64,000 bases of DNA from Chromatiales bacterium (GTDB taxonomy: Bacteria > Pseudomonadota > Gammaproteobacteria > JAGRGH01), in the NCBI GenBank assembly GCA_020445605.1, contig JAGRGH010000057.1, positions 1 through 64,000 of the forward strand, written 5' to 3'. A program made the position numbers and the translations under genes. Position 1 is the stretch's first letter, and every line of letters starts with the position of its first letter. Of the stretch, positions 18,940 through 26,978 are shown piece after piece. The notes below the pieces were generated by a model. That model had not been told where the DNA came from and ran no database searches. It saw only the letters and a list, made by a program, of their open reading frames with translations.

Positions 18940-20343
18940 ATGAATCTCAACGTTGCCCTTGCGAAACCGGTCGCGAGTCCGATCGTTCTGATCAGTCCGT
19001 ACGAACTCGGTCGTCAACCGTTTGCGCTGGCCGAGCCCGCCGCGCAGTTGCGCGCAGCCGGACATGGGGTGCGCTGCATCGACCTTTCGCAGCAGTCGCT
19101 CGATGCGGAACAGTTCGCGAACGCGCGCGTCGTCGCGATCTATCTCGGCATGCATACCGCCACCCGCATCGCCCTGGAGGCGCTCGACAAACTGCACGGC
19201 TTCGCGCCGGATGCCACATTCGCCGCCTACGGTCTGTATGCGCCGGTCAACGCCGCGATGCTGCGCGAACGTGGCATCGCGCATGTGTTCGGCGCGGAGT
19301 GCGAAAACGATCTGCTGCAGCTTGCCGCGCAGGTCCTCGGCGGCACGCCGCCGCGCTCGCGCACTCGCGTGGAGTTCATGGTGCCGGACCGCAGCGACCT
19401 GCCCGCACTGTCGCGCTACGCGCAGTTGCAGCTGCCGGACGGCGAGTCGCGCACCGTCGGCTTCGTCGAGGCCTCGCGCGGCTGCAAGCACAAGTGCCGG
19501 CACTGTCCGGTTGTGCCGGTCTATCACGGCCGCTTTCGCGCCGTGCCCGCCGAGATCGTGCTCGCCGACATCCGCCAGCAGGTCGCGGCCGGCGCCCGGC
19601 ACATTTCATTCGGCGATCCGGATTTCCTGAACGGCCCCACGCATGCCGCGCGCATCATCGAACGCATGCACGCGCAGTATCCGCAGCTGACCTGGGATGC
19701 GGTCGTGAAGGTGCAGCACCTGATCGACCATGCGGATCTGCTGCCGCATTTCGCTCTGCGCGGCTGCCTGTTTCTGACCTCGGCGGTGGAGTCGCTCGAC
19801 GATGCCGTGCTCAGGCGCCTGGAGAAGAATCACACGCGCGAGGATTTCGAGCACGCCGTAGGGCTGATGCGCAACGCCGGCATCGGGCTCGCACCGACCT
19901 TCATCCCGTTCACGCCATGGACGTCGATCGACGACTACCTCGATCTGCTGGATACGCTGGTTCGGCTCGAACTCGTGCATGCCGTGCCGCCCGTGCAGCT
20001 CAGCATCCGGCTGCTGATCCCCGCAGGCTCGTACCTGCTCGAACTGCCGGGCTTTCGCGATCAGCTCGACGGGTTCGATGCCAATGCGCTCGGCTACCAG
20101 TGGCGCCATGCCGACCCGCGCATCGACGCGCTGCAGCGTGAGATCCAGGACTGGATCGCCCGCGCGGAACAAGGCAATGTCGAACGTACAAAAATCTTCG
20201 CGGGTATCTGGCGCCGCGCGCACGATGCCGCCGGACGCGCGGCGCCGGCCCTGCCCGAACAGCTGGGCAAGGCGATTCCGGCGATGAGCGAACCCTGGTA
20301 TTGCTGCGCGGAGCCGACCGAACAGCAGCTTGCGTCAATCTGA
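18940..20343 (+). CDS. CCAEP-tail (CUAEP family) B12-binding-like radical SAM protein
   Basis: A 467-residue protein. The N-terminal ~140 residues look like a cobalamin-binding-type Rossmann domain (SPIVLISPYELGRQPFALAEPA...GAECENDLLQL). The radical SAM cluster motif CKHKCRHC is C182, C186 and C189, followed by a TIM-barrel region with ISFGDPDFLN. The protein ends EPWYCCAEPTEQQ near the C-terminus. This matches the CUAEP/CCAEP-tail radical SAM family, in which the first tail cysteine is selenocysteine in some members; here it is Cys (455). The reaction is unknown. The ATG at 18940 was chosen; a GTG six bases earlier is possible. It overlaps the ATP-grasp gene by 14 bases, so they form one functional unit. 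Confidence 0.85.
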   Translation: MNLNVALAKPVASPIVLISPYELGRQPFALAEPAAQLRAAGHGVRCIDLSQQSLDAEQFANARVVAIYLGMHTATRIALEALDKLHGFAPDATFAAYGLYAPVNAAMLRERGIAHVFGAECENDLLQLAAQVLGGTPPRSRTRVEFMVPDRSDLPALSRYAQLQLPDGESRTVGFVEASRGCKHKCRHCPVVPVYHGRFRAVPAEIVLADIRQQVAAGARHISFGDPDFLNGPTHAARIIERMHAQYPQLTWDAVVKVQHLIDHADLLPHFALRGCLFLTSAVESLDDAVLRRLEKNHTREDFEHAVGLMRNAGIGLAPTFIPFTPWTSIDDYLDLLDTLVRLELVHAVPPVQLSIRLLIPAGSYLLELPGFRDQLDGFDANALGYQWRHADPRIDALQREIQDWIARAEQGNVERTKIFAGIWRRAHDAAGRAAPALPEQLGKAIPAMSEPWYCCAEPTEQQLASI

Positions 20344-21601
20344 ACCAACCTTGTACGACTCCCCGCGCGTGGTGCTCGTCGCGCCGCGCTACAGCTACCG
20401 CCTGCCGGCCTATCTCGCGGCCTGCGAAACAACTGGCATCCGCGCACTGATCGCATCAGAAGGCGAACTGGCGCTGTCGGCGCGCTGGCCCGGCGTGCGA
20501 TGCCCGTTCGACCGACCGGATGCGGCCGCGCAGATCATCCATGCCGCACTCGGCCCGGCGGGTGCACAGGCGGTTGTCGCGACGGACGACTCCGCGACCG
20601 AGATCGCCGCACATCTGGCAGCGGCGCTTTCTCTGCCGCACAACCCGCCTGCGGCGATGCATGCGAGTCGCCGGAAAGACCGTGCACGCGCAGTCCTTGC
20701 AAGCCATGGCCTTGCCGTGCCCGATCACCGTGTCGTGCAGCTCCGCAGACCGGTCGCCCCGCAATGCGCAGAGGCGGGCTGGCCGGTCGTGATCAAGCCG
20801 CTTGCGATGGCCGGCAGTCGCGGCGTGATTCGCGCGGACGACGCGGCATCGCTTGAAGCCGCCGCCACCCGCGTTGCACGGATCGTTGCCGAATCAGGCG
20901 ACGAATACGAACGCGAACACGCGCTGGTCGAAGCCTTCGTCGACGGGCCGGAATTCGCACTCGAAGCGGTCCTGCGCGACGGCGAGATCGAAGTGCTGGC
21001 GATCTTCGACAAGCCCGAGCCCATGAACGGGCCATACTTCGAGGAGACCTATTACATTTCACCGGCGCGCATTGATGCAGTGACGCGTCGGGCGCTGATC
21101 GATTCCACCCGCGCGGCCTGTGCTGCGTACGGATTGCGACACGGCCCGGTGCACGCGGAACTGCGGATGCACGATGGACGCGCATGGATCATGGAAGTCG
21201 CGGCGCGCACCATCGGTGGCGACTGCGCCCGGCTGGTCGAACACGCCACGGGGCGAACGCTCGAATCGATCGTCATCGGCAACGCGCTGGGGCTCGAACA
21301 CACGCTGCCCGAGATGACCGGGGCCGCCGGCGTGTTGATGCTGCCGATCCCCGCCGCCGGCATGCTGCGCCGGGTCGAGGGCCTTCTGAACGCACAGGCG
21401 GTCGACGGCGTAAATGAGGTCAGAATCGCGATCCAGCCCGGCAACCTCGTCACGCCGCTGCCCGAGGGTTCAAGTTACCTCGGCTTTGTCTTCGCGACCG
21501 GAGCCGACGCGGATCGCGTCGAGCGCGCGCTGCGCCACGCGCACGCGCAACTGAAGTTCGTGATCGCCCCGCTGTTGCCCGCGGGACTATCGGTCTTTTA
21601 G
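20330..21601 (+). CDS. ATP-grasp domain protein paired with the CCAEP radical SAM enzyme
   Basis: A 423-residue protein with an ATP-grasp fold. It has a pre-ATP-grasp N-terminal domain, then a lysine-containing strand PVVIKPLAMAGSRGVIRAD, EAFVDGPEFALEAVL, and the metal-binding end HAELRMHDGRAWIMEVAART. Such enzymes make acyl-phosphate intermediates and join a carboxylate to an amine, thiol or other nucleophile. The start is uncertain: TTG at 20330 overlaps the upstream gene by 14 bases, and another TTG follows at 20351. With the radical SAM partner it may form or process a modified peptide or small molecule; the substrate is unknown. Confidence 0.8.
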   Translation: MRQSEPTLYDSPRVVLVAPRYSYRLPAYLAACETTGIRALIASEGELALSARWPGVRCPFDRPDAAAQIIHAALGPAGAQAVVATDDSATEIAAHLAAALSLPHNPPAAMHASRRKDRARAVLASHGLAVPDHRVVQLRRPVAPQCAEAGWPVVIKPLAMAGSRGVIRADDAASLEAAATRVARIVAESGDEYEREHALVEAFVDGPEFALEAVLRDGEIEVLAIFDKPEPMNGPYFEETYYISPARIDAVTRRALIDSTRAACAAYGLRHGPVHAELRMHDGRAWIMEVAARTIGGDCARLVEHATGRTLESIVIGNALGLEHTLPEMTGAAGVLMLPIPAAGMLRRVEGLLNAQAVDGVNEVRIAIQPGNLVTPLPEGSSYLGFVFATGADADRVERALRHAHAQLKFVIAPLLPAGLSVF

Positions 21602-21670
21602 CTAGACTGCAAGCGCTCTCGGCGGCTCAACGCCAGTCCCGCCTTGCGACGGCTGAAACGACCGACTAGC

Positions 21671-21840
21671 CTTAACAGGTTGTTGAAAAAGGCCCATCCA
21701 TGGCCTTTTCAACGTCGCAACCGAAAAGCGCGGTTTTCGGTTGCTCACGAAAATCAGGCACTTGCGTGTTCGATTTTGGGCGAGACGTCCCTGTCTCGCG
21801 CTACCAGGCCGTTGAAGAGAGAATTTCAACAGCCTGTTAA
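21671..21840. repeat. Dispersed palindromic element, copy A (170 bp, MITE-like)
   Basis: Terminal inverted repeats ttaacaggttgttgaaa and tttcaacagcctgttaa (17 bases, one mismatch). An inner hairpin at 21716–21743 has arms gcaaccgaaaa / ttttcggttgc. Compared with copies at 44808–44919 and 59858–59964 it carries about 60 extra bases between the hairpin and the right end, including the inverted repeat gcgagac/gtctcgc. It lies between the ATP-grasp gene and an exported operon. Confidence 0.88.
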
Positions 21841-21877
21841 CTGCGCATGCCCGCGACGCTCACGAGGAACTCGCGCG

Positions 21878-23104
21878 ATGACCCGACGACATTCCGTGGC
21901 GGCCTTCGTCGCACTGTTACCGGCGATGTATGCCGGGCTGACCTTCGCGCAGCTCGATACGGGGCCGGCGGGCGACGCGCCGTTCCGGGCGCTGCCACCG
22001 CCGCGCGGCACCGACGGCGAACCGGCGCTGGCGACCATCCTGCAGGGTCGCTGGGGCGACTCGAGCGGAAAGGATTACTCGGTCTCGAACGGCGCGTTCA
22101 GCCGGGATGGCTACCGAAGCCTGCAAATCACCTGCGAACGGAAAACCGACGTCGAGAGCATCACACCTCTCTACACGTGCTCGGGCGAGTGGTACAACCG
22201 CAAGGGCGAGGTGAAAGGCAACTATCTCGGCACGTTGTACTGGGAGGGCAGCCGTCAGCGCTGGTACCTGGAAGGCACCTACAACGACTACTCGAGCCCG
22301 CAGGGCCGTTACGGCTGGAACCTGTCGCCCTTTGAGACCGCTCCGGCATCGATCCCGGCGCTCTACAGAAAGCCACTGGCGGAAACCATTGGTCCGGTCG
22401 ATTCCGATGCGCTGGGCATCCTGACCGGGCACTGGGGCAGTTCGTCGGGCAAGGAATACGACGTGACCCGTGGCTATTTCGTTCGCGACCAGCGGGTCGC
22501 TGCACGACTGACCTGTCGACGTCAGCCGGCGGACGACTCGGCAACGCCGTCGTTCGAATGCGGTGGTGATCTGCATAACGTCAAGGGCGAGGTCGTCAAC
22601 GGCTACACGGGAAAGCTGTACTGGCAGAAGAACCAGAAACGCTGGTACATCGAAGGAAAGTACAACTATCCCGCTGATGCTGCCCGGTGGTATGGACTGA
22701 ACTTCGCACAGATCACCGGTGCGGATGGAGCGCCGCCGTCGCCGCAGGCGGCTGGAGGCGCGCCGCCGGCAGCCGCCGATACTTACACGCCAAACCGCGC
22801 AGGAAACACGCCCGACAGCGGAAGTGATTCAAATTCGGTCCCGATCGACGAAATCGTCACGAGCAGCGACGGCGCAGCGCTCAGGGGTTGTCTGAAGTCA
22901 GCACACGCCGCATTCACGCAAAACGGGCTCAAGGTCGATGCACGCTCGCATACCTCGCTGATCGGGCACGATGCGAATCACACCGTTCGGGTTCGCTGTC
23001 CGACCAGCGAATCGAACCCGACCACCAGCGTCACGGTCATTGCCACGGGCGACAACGACCCGACTGCCCTGCGCGACCGGATCGTGGGAGCGCTGCAACC
23101 ATGA
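21878..23104 (+). CDS. Exported protein of unknown function with an internally duplicated ~95-residue domain
   Basis: A 408-residue protein. Residues 1–24 form a signal peptide (AAFVALLPAMYAGLTFAQ). Two related repeats follow: GRWGDSSGKDYSVSNGAF...TCSGEWYNRKGEVKGNY...RWYLEGTYN, and GHWGSSSGKEYDVTRGYF...ECGGDLHNVKGEVVNGY...RWYIEGKYN. Each holds two cysteines that probably pair in the periplasm. A Pro/Ala linker joins these to a C-terminal domain with two cysteines (GCLKSAHAAF...VRVRCPTSE). I do not recognise the family. The open frame extends into the repeat upstream; the ATG at 21878 gives the signal peptide. It overlaps the next gene by four bases (ATGA). Confidence 0.7.
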   Translation: MTRRHSVAAFVALLPAMYAGLTFAQLDTGPAGDAPFRALPPPRGTDGEPALATILQGRWGDSSGKDYSVSNGAFSRDGYRSLQITCERKTDVESITPLYTCSGEWYNRKGEVKGNYLGTLYWEGSRQRWYLEGTYNDYSSPQGRYGWNLSPFETAPASIPALYRKPLAETIGPVDSDALGILTGHWGSSSGKEYDVTRGYFVRDQRVAARLTCRRQPADDSATPSFECGGDLHNVKGEVVNGYTGKLYWQKNQKRWYIEGKYNYPADAARWYGLNFAQITGADGAPPSPQAAGGAPPAAADTYTPNRAGNTPDSGSDSNSVPIDEIVTSSDGAALRGCLKSAHAAFTQNGLKVDARSHTSLIGHDANHTVRVRCPTSESNPTTSVTVIATGDNDPTALRDRIVGALQP

Positions 23105-24741
23105 ATACGAAACAAGCTCAGGGCTTGCCGCCGGCCATTGTTGCGATCGCACTGGCTGCGATCGGTCTGTTTTTTGCACCGGCCACGCACGCGTGGCTAC
23201 CCGATCCGCAATGCACGAACCTGACCAGCGAAACCAATACGGACTTTCCGGAGAAGATCTCGTGCAGCGACCTGAATGACGACAAGCTCATCAAGGACGC
23301 CGCGAAGGATCTGGCCGACGCCTGCATCCTGTCGTTTCTGGAAAAGATTCATGGCCAGGTCGATGTCCTGTCCGCGCTGGTGGCCGATCTGATCTATGTG
23401 CCGGAAGACGTCACGGTGAAGCGCGTTGCGACCACGTTCATGTCGTCGAAGACCTCGATCAGCGGCATCCTGAACACCGCAAAATCGCTGGCAACCGGTG
23501 GCGCTGACTATCTGGGCAGCTGCGCGAAGAAGGCGGTCATGGCGAATCTCGCCCGGAATTTCGAGACCTTCAAGTCCTACCAGACGGCAAAGAAATCCTC
23601 GGACGCGATTTACAAGAACCTGTCCGAGATCACCAAGGTCTCCGGGGTTCAACAGGGCGTGACGATCACGATCGACACCAACAAGAAGATTCATCAGCTC
23701 CAGAGTCAGATCACCCAGTACTCGAGCCACCTGCAGGCGCTGGAGCGCGACTGGAAGACGATTCGCAACAGCTTCCTGGGCGAGCGGGTCGCCGACGAGC
23801 TCGAACTCAAGGACAGCACGGCCGCCGTGGAGCAGGCGCTGGGCGTAGTCGCCGACATCGGGGCAGTGGATTCCGCGGGCGGCTGCATCATCGACGCGGT
23901 CGACGGCCTGATCCAGAACGCGCAGCAAACGCTCGCCCAGCACCGCGGATTCGTACTCGAGCGACGTCAGCACTATTCAAAGGCCGTGGAGTGTATTCGC
24001 GAAGGCCAGTATCCGGCACCGTCGGTCAGCGACTGGGAACGCAGCCGGTTCCGGGAACTGCGCGGCCGCTTTGAAGAGGCCGAATCAGGGCTCCGTGCCT
24101 ATTTCGCGACCAGCGACGCGAAATGCGATCAGCTCACCAACCAGGTCGCGCAGGTGCGGGCGCGCGGCACGGCGCTCGAAAGCAATCTGAATCGGGCGTT
24201 GTCCGCGGCGACGAACTGCGACCGGGCCGCGGCAACTCGCGAGCTGGACGAGGTTCGCGCCGCCATGGACGCCAGCAAGTGTCTGGCGACCAGCGCGTTC
24301 GGCAGTCGCTACTATGCGACGCTGGCACAGGCGCGTGATCAACTGAATGCCTGCGCCGGAGTCGCAACGGACAAAACTCCGGACATCAACGTGGGTCCTG
24401 CCGGCCAGACCTTCGAACCGAATCGGTATTACAAGTACGTCATTTACAAGGAGGCCTACGGAACCTGGCACTGGAACAACTACAAGTGCCTGATCAAGAA
24501 CTACGAGGTCATTCAGGAAACACCGACGACCATCCACGACAAGGTCAAGCAACTGACCGAACGCTGGAACACGGAGAACGAAAAGTGCAAGGCCAAGGGC
24601 TGCGAGCGCAGCGCGGGCTTTTCGCGAATCTGGCGACCTGAGCGCTGGTCGCTGACGCTCGAACGCGGGCCGCTGGAGTCCTACCCGACGGATGTCCCGG
24701 GAAACAGCATCAAGGAATGCACCGGAACGATGACCAACTAG
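23101..24741 (+). CDS. Exported coiled-coil protein of unknown function, partner of the duplicated-domain protein
   Basis: A 546-residue protein with signal peptide (AIVAIALAAIGLFFAPATHA, then WLPDPQCTN). The mature region is mostly helical with coiled-coil stretches (roughly 200–260 and 330–430: ITQYSSHLQALERDWKTIRN; VAQVRARGTALESNLNRAL) and about a dozen cysteines. The last ~110 residues are aromatic-rich (NRYYKYVIYKEAYGTWHWNN). No known family is evident. The start ATG overlaps the previous stop, so the two exported proteins are made together and may form a complex (inference). Confidence 0.68.
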   Translation: MNTKQAQGLPPAIVAIALAAIGLFFAPATHAWLPDPQCTNLTSETNTDFPEKISCSDLNDDKLIKDAAKDLADACILSFLEKIHGQVDVLSALVADLIYVPEDVTVKRVATTFMSSKTSISGILNTAKSLATGGADYLGSCAKKAVMANLARNFETFKSYQTAKKSSDAIYKNLSEITKVSGVQQGVTITIDTNKKIHQLQSQITQYSSHLQALERDWKTIRNSFLGERVADELELKDSTAAVEQALGVVADIGAVDSAGGCIIDAVDGLIQNAQQTLAQHRGFVLERRQHYSKAVECIREGQYPAPSVSDWERSRFRELRGRFEEAESGLRAYFATSDAKCDQLTNQVAQVRARGTALESNLNRALSAATNCDRAAATRELDEVRAAMDASKCLATSAFGSRYYATLAQARDQLNACAGVATDKTPDINVGPAGQTFEPNRYYKYVIYKEAYGTWHWNNYKCLIKNYEVIQETPTTIHDKVKQLTERWNTENEKCKAKGCERSAGFSRIWRPERWSLTLERGPLESYPTDVPGNSIKECTGTMTN

Positions 24742-24906
24742 GGCCTGTTCGCACTACGCGTGACTCCGGCCCCGTCTGGCGACACCGATGGCGGCGGGTT
24801 GGCCCCAGACCGGGCGGCCCACAAGCTGTCGAGTTTTTTTACACCCCGATCGATCTACGCCTTGGCCGCTCACACAACTCATTGATTGATATCAAGGGTC
24901 GTGGCA
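24742..24906. other. Non-coding stretch with half of a REP-like arm
   Basis: No gene is apparent. The sequence tagggcctgttcgcac directly at and after the stop codon (from 24739) resembles the left arm of the perfect hairpin at 59775–59819, but its right arm is missing here. A t-run (agttttttt, about 24833) may help terminate the upstream operon. Confidence 0.4.
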
Positions 24907-24921
24907 TGGCGTGAATCTTGC
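24907..24921 (+). promoter_or_regulatory. Putative sigma-54 promoter of the first PEP-CTERM-like gene
   Basis: The 15-mer tggcgtgaatcttgc fits TGGCACG-N4-TTGC (13 of 15 positions compatible, both invariant dinucleotides present), followed by ttt. It ends 83 bases before the start at 25004, nearly the same spacing as at the paralogous gene downstream. Confidence 0.68.
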
Positions 24922-25003
24922 TTTCCGATGGTAGAGAGCGATTTCCGGGTCCGGCGCCGCCATCTAAAGTCGCGCGCCGTTCCCACCAACCGGACGATCA
25001 AAG

Positions 25004-25783
25004 ATGCATGACGATTCCGCCGAAAACCCGCCGTTCGCCTACCTGCTCGACCGCGGGCGTCGCGCCCTGCATGCGCTGGCGGTCCTGCTGGCACTGGGCT
25101 TCGGAAATCCCGCCACGGCCGCGCCAATGCTGTTCGACGTGGACATCTCGCTGGATTTCCCCGCGCTGACTTTCATCGATGCGCCGTATACGTTCGACCG
25201 CATCCACGGCACGATGACTGCGGATCCGTTGACGATACCAAGCACCAACGTCGTCGACTGCTTCGGCGACGGAGCAAATCCCTGCGAGGTCTCCAGCATG
25301 TCGCTGGTCATGTCGCTCGGTGGCGCACCGGTCGGCACCATGGAGCTTGCGATCGCCAACACGCTCGACGCGATCTTCATTGGCACCTTCGTCGGCGGCG
25401 GCGGCCCGGTGCCGATTCTGCTGGAAGTAAACAACCTAGTTTACGAGATCGGCCCGATGGGCGACTGCACGGCTGGTCCGGATCAGCTCTGTTTTCTCGG
25501 CGACTGGACATTCAGCGGCCCTGGCGGCCCGTTTCTGTTCTTCGCGCACTTCTCCAGCGCGCCCGGGGATTCGGCGCCATTGACGTACTGGGAAACCAAC
25601 GGCGCGTCCAACTGTGAGGCAGGACTTCAGGAGCAGGTCCCGCCCGGACAGGTCCCCCCGGCCCAATCGGTTGGCTGCGGCACCTTCGACGTGAATGTCC
25701 ATGTACCAGCCCCGGCACCGCTCGCGCTGTTCGGCGTCGGCCTGCTGGCGCTGGTCGTGGCACCAAAACGCCGCGCGACCTGA
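25004..25783 (+). CDS. PEP-CTERM-like exported protein, paralogue 1
   Basis: A 259-residue protein. A signal peptide ends near residue 40 (RRALHALAVLLALGFGNPATAA). The mature part is beta-rich with few charges and includes YTFDRIHGTMTADPLTIPS, VDCFGDG and CEVSSMSL. The C-terminal tail VPAPAPLALFGVGLLALVV plus APKRRAT has the motif–hydrophobic–basic layout of PEP-CTERM signals, with VPAP in place of VPEP. It is probably cut by an exosortase at the inner membrane and released or anchored outside. It is a paralogue of the protein ending at 26878. A sigma-54 promoter lies upstream. Confidence 0.78.
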   Translation: MHDDSAENPPFAYLLDRGRRALHALAVLLALGFGNPATAAPMLFDVDISLDFPALTFIDAPYTFDRIHGTMTADPLTIPSTNVVDCFGDGANPCEVSSMSLVMSLGGAPVGTMELAIANTLDAIFIGTFVGGGGPVPILLEVNNLVYEIGPMGDCTAGPDQLCFLGDWTFSGPGGPFLFFAHFSSAPGDSAPLTYWETNGASNCEAGLQEQVPPGQVPPAQSVGCGTFDVNVHVPAPAPLALFGVGLLALVVAPKRRAT

Positions 25784-26012
25784 GAGCGCAGCATCCAGCT
25801 TGCATCCGCGGCGGTCAGCCGACCGCCGCACGGACCTTACCCCCCGGAAACCGGCGTCAGGACCGGGCCTCACCCCGCCAACCGCTTCGCATCTGTCTGG
25901 CATCTCCCGGTACGAAGGCCCGCGCGCCGGAGGTAAAGCCGGATTTACAGTGCCGTCGCTGTGCAAAAGCGGTTCGTCGCCAAGCCGTTGATCTTGTTGA
26001 CCGCGCGTCTGT
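25784..26012. other. Intergenic region without visible gene
   Basis: About 230 bases between the two PEP-CTERM-like genes. It holds a short inverted pair, gcggtcagccgaccgc (about 25810–25825), perhaps a terminator stem. Nothing else was recognised before the sigma-54 site at 26013. Confidence 0.4.
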
Positions 26013-26027
26013 TGGCACAGATCGTGC
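26013..26027 (+). promoter_or_regulatory. Putative sigma-54 promoter of the second PEP-CTERM-like gene
   Basis: The 15-mer tggcacagatcgtgc, followed by ttt, fits the RpoN consensus with a perfect -24 half (TGGCAC) and the invariant GC at -12. The following ctttccga is also found after the promoter at 24907, indicating that the two regulatory regions share ancestry. Confidence 0.7.
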
Positions 26028-26113
26028 TTTCCGAAATGGCAGAATCAATAATCGCACCCGTGTGTCATACGGGTCAGTCGCGGCGAACGCCGGCTGGAGT
26101 TCTCAACCATGAA

Positions 26114-26878
26114 TTGCAACTTCGGGGCGCCAGCGATGCGCGCCCTTTTCCGCATGCTAAAAAAAACGGACGCCGTGCACTGCGGCCCCTGCTGGGACTG
26201 ATCGCACTGGGCGCTGGGCAACACGTCTACGGCGCAGTGATGCCGTTTGAACTGGACGTGATGTTCAACACCCCGAAAACCATCATCGTCTTCGACCCCT
26301 ACACCATCGACCGGATCACCGGCACGCTCAGCGCCGATCCGACAATCGGTCCAGTGTTGCCGTCCACGGTGGAGTGTTTCGGCGACGGAAGCATCTGCGA
26401 GGTCGCCAGCATGTCGCTGGCCTTTTTCAACGCCGGCAGTCAGGTGGCGATCGCCGACCTCGTGCTGATGTCCGCTGGCGGCCCGACGGCCGTTTTTTCC
26501 GGCACCTGGACCGGTAGCGGGATGCCCGAAGCAATCACACTCAACCTCGGCGATCTGTACTACGACATTGATGGCATGGGGTGTTCGCCCGCTGCCGACT
26601 CGTTGTGCGATGGCGCAAATTGGGTGTTTTCCTGGGCCGGCCCGTTCTTGGACTTCACCTACATCGCGAGCGGCGTACCTGGACCTGTGGTTGTCAATAC
26701 CGCCTACACACCGCAGTTGCCAGAAAGTTCCTGTGAAGGCGATGCAATGTTTCCCTGCGGCTCGTTTGACATCGACGTGGCTAGCGCCCCCGCCGCGGCC
26801 CCGACACCGACCCCGATCGCCCTGTTCGGCATCGGCCTGCTGGCGCTGGTTGCTGCACCAAAGCGCCGCAGGGCCTGA
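26114..26878 (+). CDS. PEP-CTERM-like exported protein, paralogue 2, with unusual start region
   Basis: About 254 residues from a TTG at 26114. The sequence aligns with paralogue 1 throughout: GRRALRPLLGLIALGAG signal, YTIDRITGTLSADPTIGP, ECFGDGSICEVASMSL, and the tail APTPTPIALFGIGLLALVA plus APKRRRA. The frame has no ATG close to the signal peptide. A better-placed ATG at 26109, with ggag nine bases upstream and 82 bases from the promoter, is in another frame. That frame enters the signal peptide only by a -1 shift at the run of eight A (26159–26166). So either TTG initiates or slippage restores the frame. Role: probable exosortase-processed surface protein. Confidence 0.72.
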   Translation: MQLRGASDARPFPHAKKNGRRALRPLLGLIALGAGQHVYGAVMPFELDVMFNTPKTIIVFDPYTIDRITGTLSADPTIGPVLPSTVECFGDGSICEVASMSLAFFNAGSQVAIADLVLMSAGGPTAVFSGTWTGSGMPEAITLNLGDLYYDIDGMGCSPAADSLCDGANWVFSWAGPFLDFTYIASGVPGPVVVNTAYTPQLPESSCEGDAMFPCGSFDIDVASAPAAAPTPTPIALFGIGLLALVAAPKRRRA

Positions 26879-26978
26879 TCCGATCTGTTCTTGAGTGCGG
26901 CGGTCGCCCGACCGCCGCAACGCCGAAATTCCACCTGAGTGGAATTCGCCCTGCGCGGGCGCGATTTCCACGGTCGGC

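Noticed and set aside
21644-21877. N-terminal extension of the duplicated-domain protein through repeat copy A
   Set aside because: The same peptide appears wherever the repeat occurs, and the signal peptide begins at 21878.
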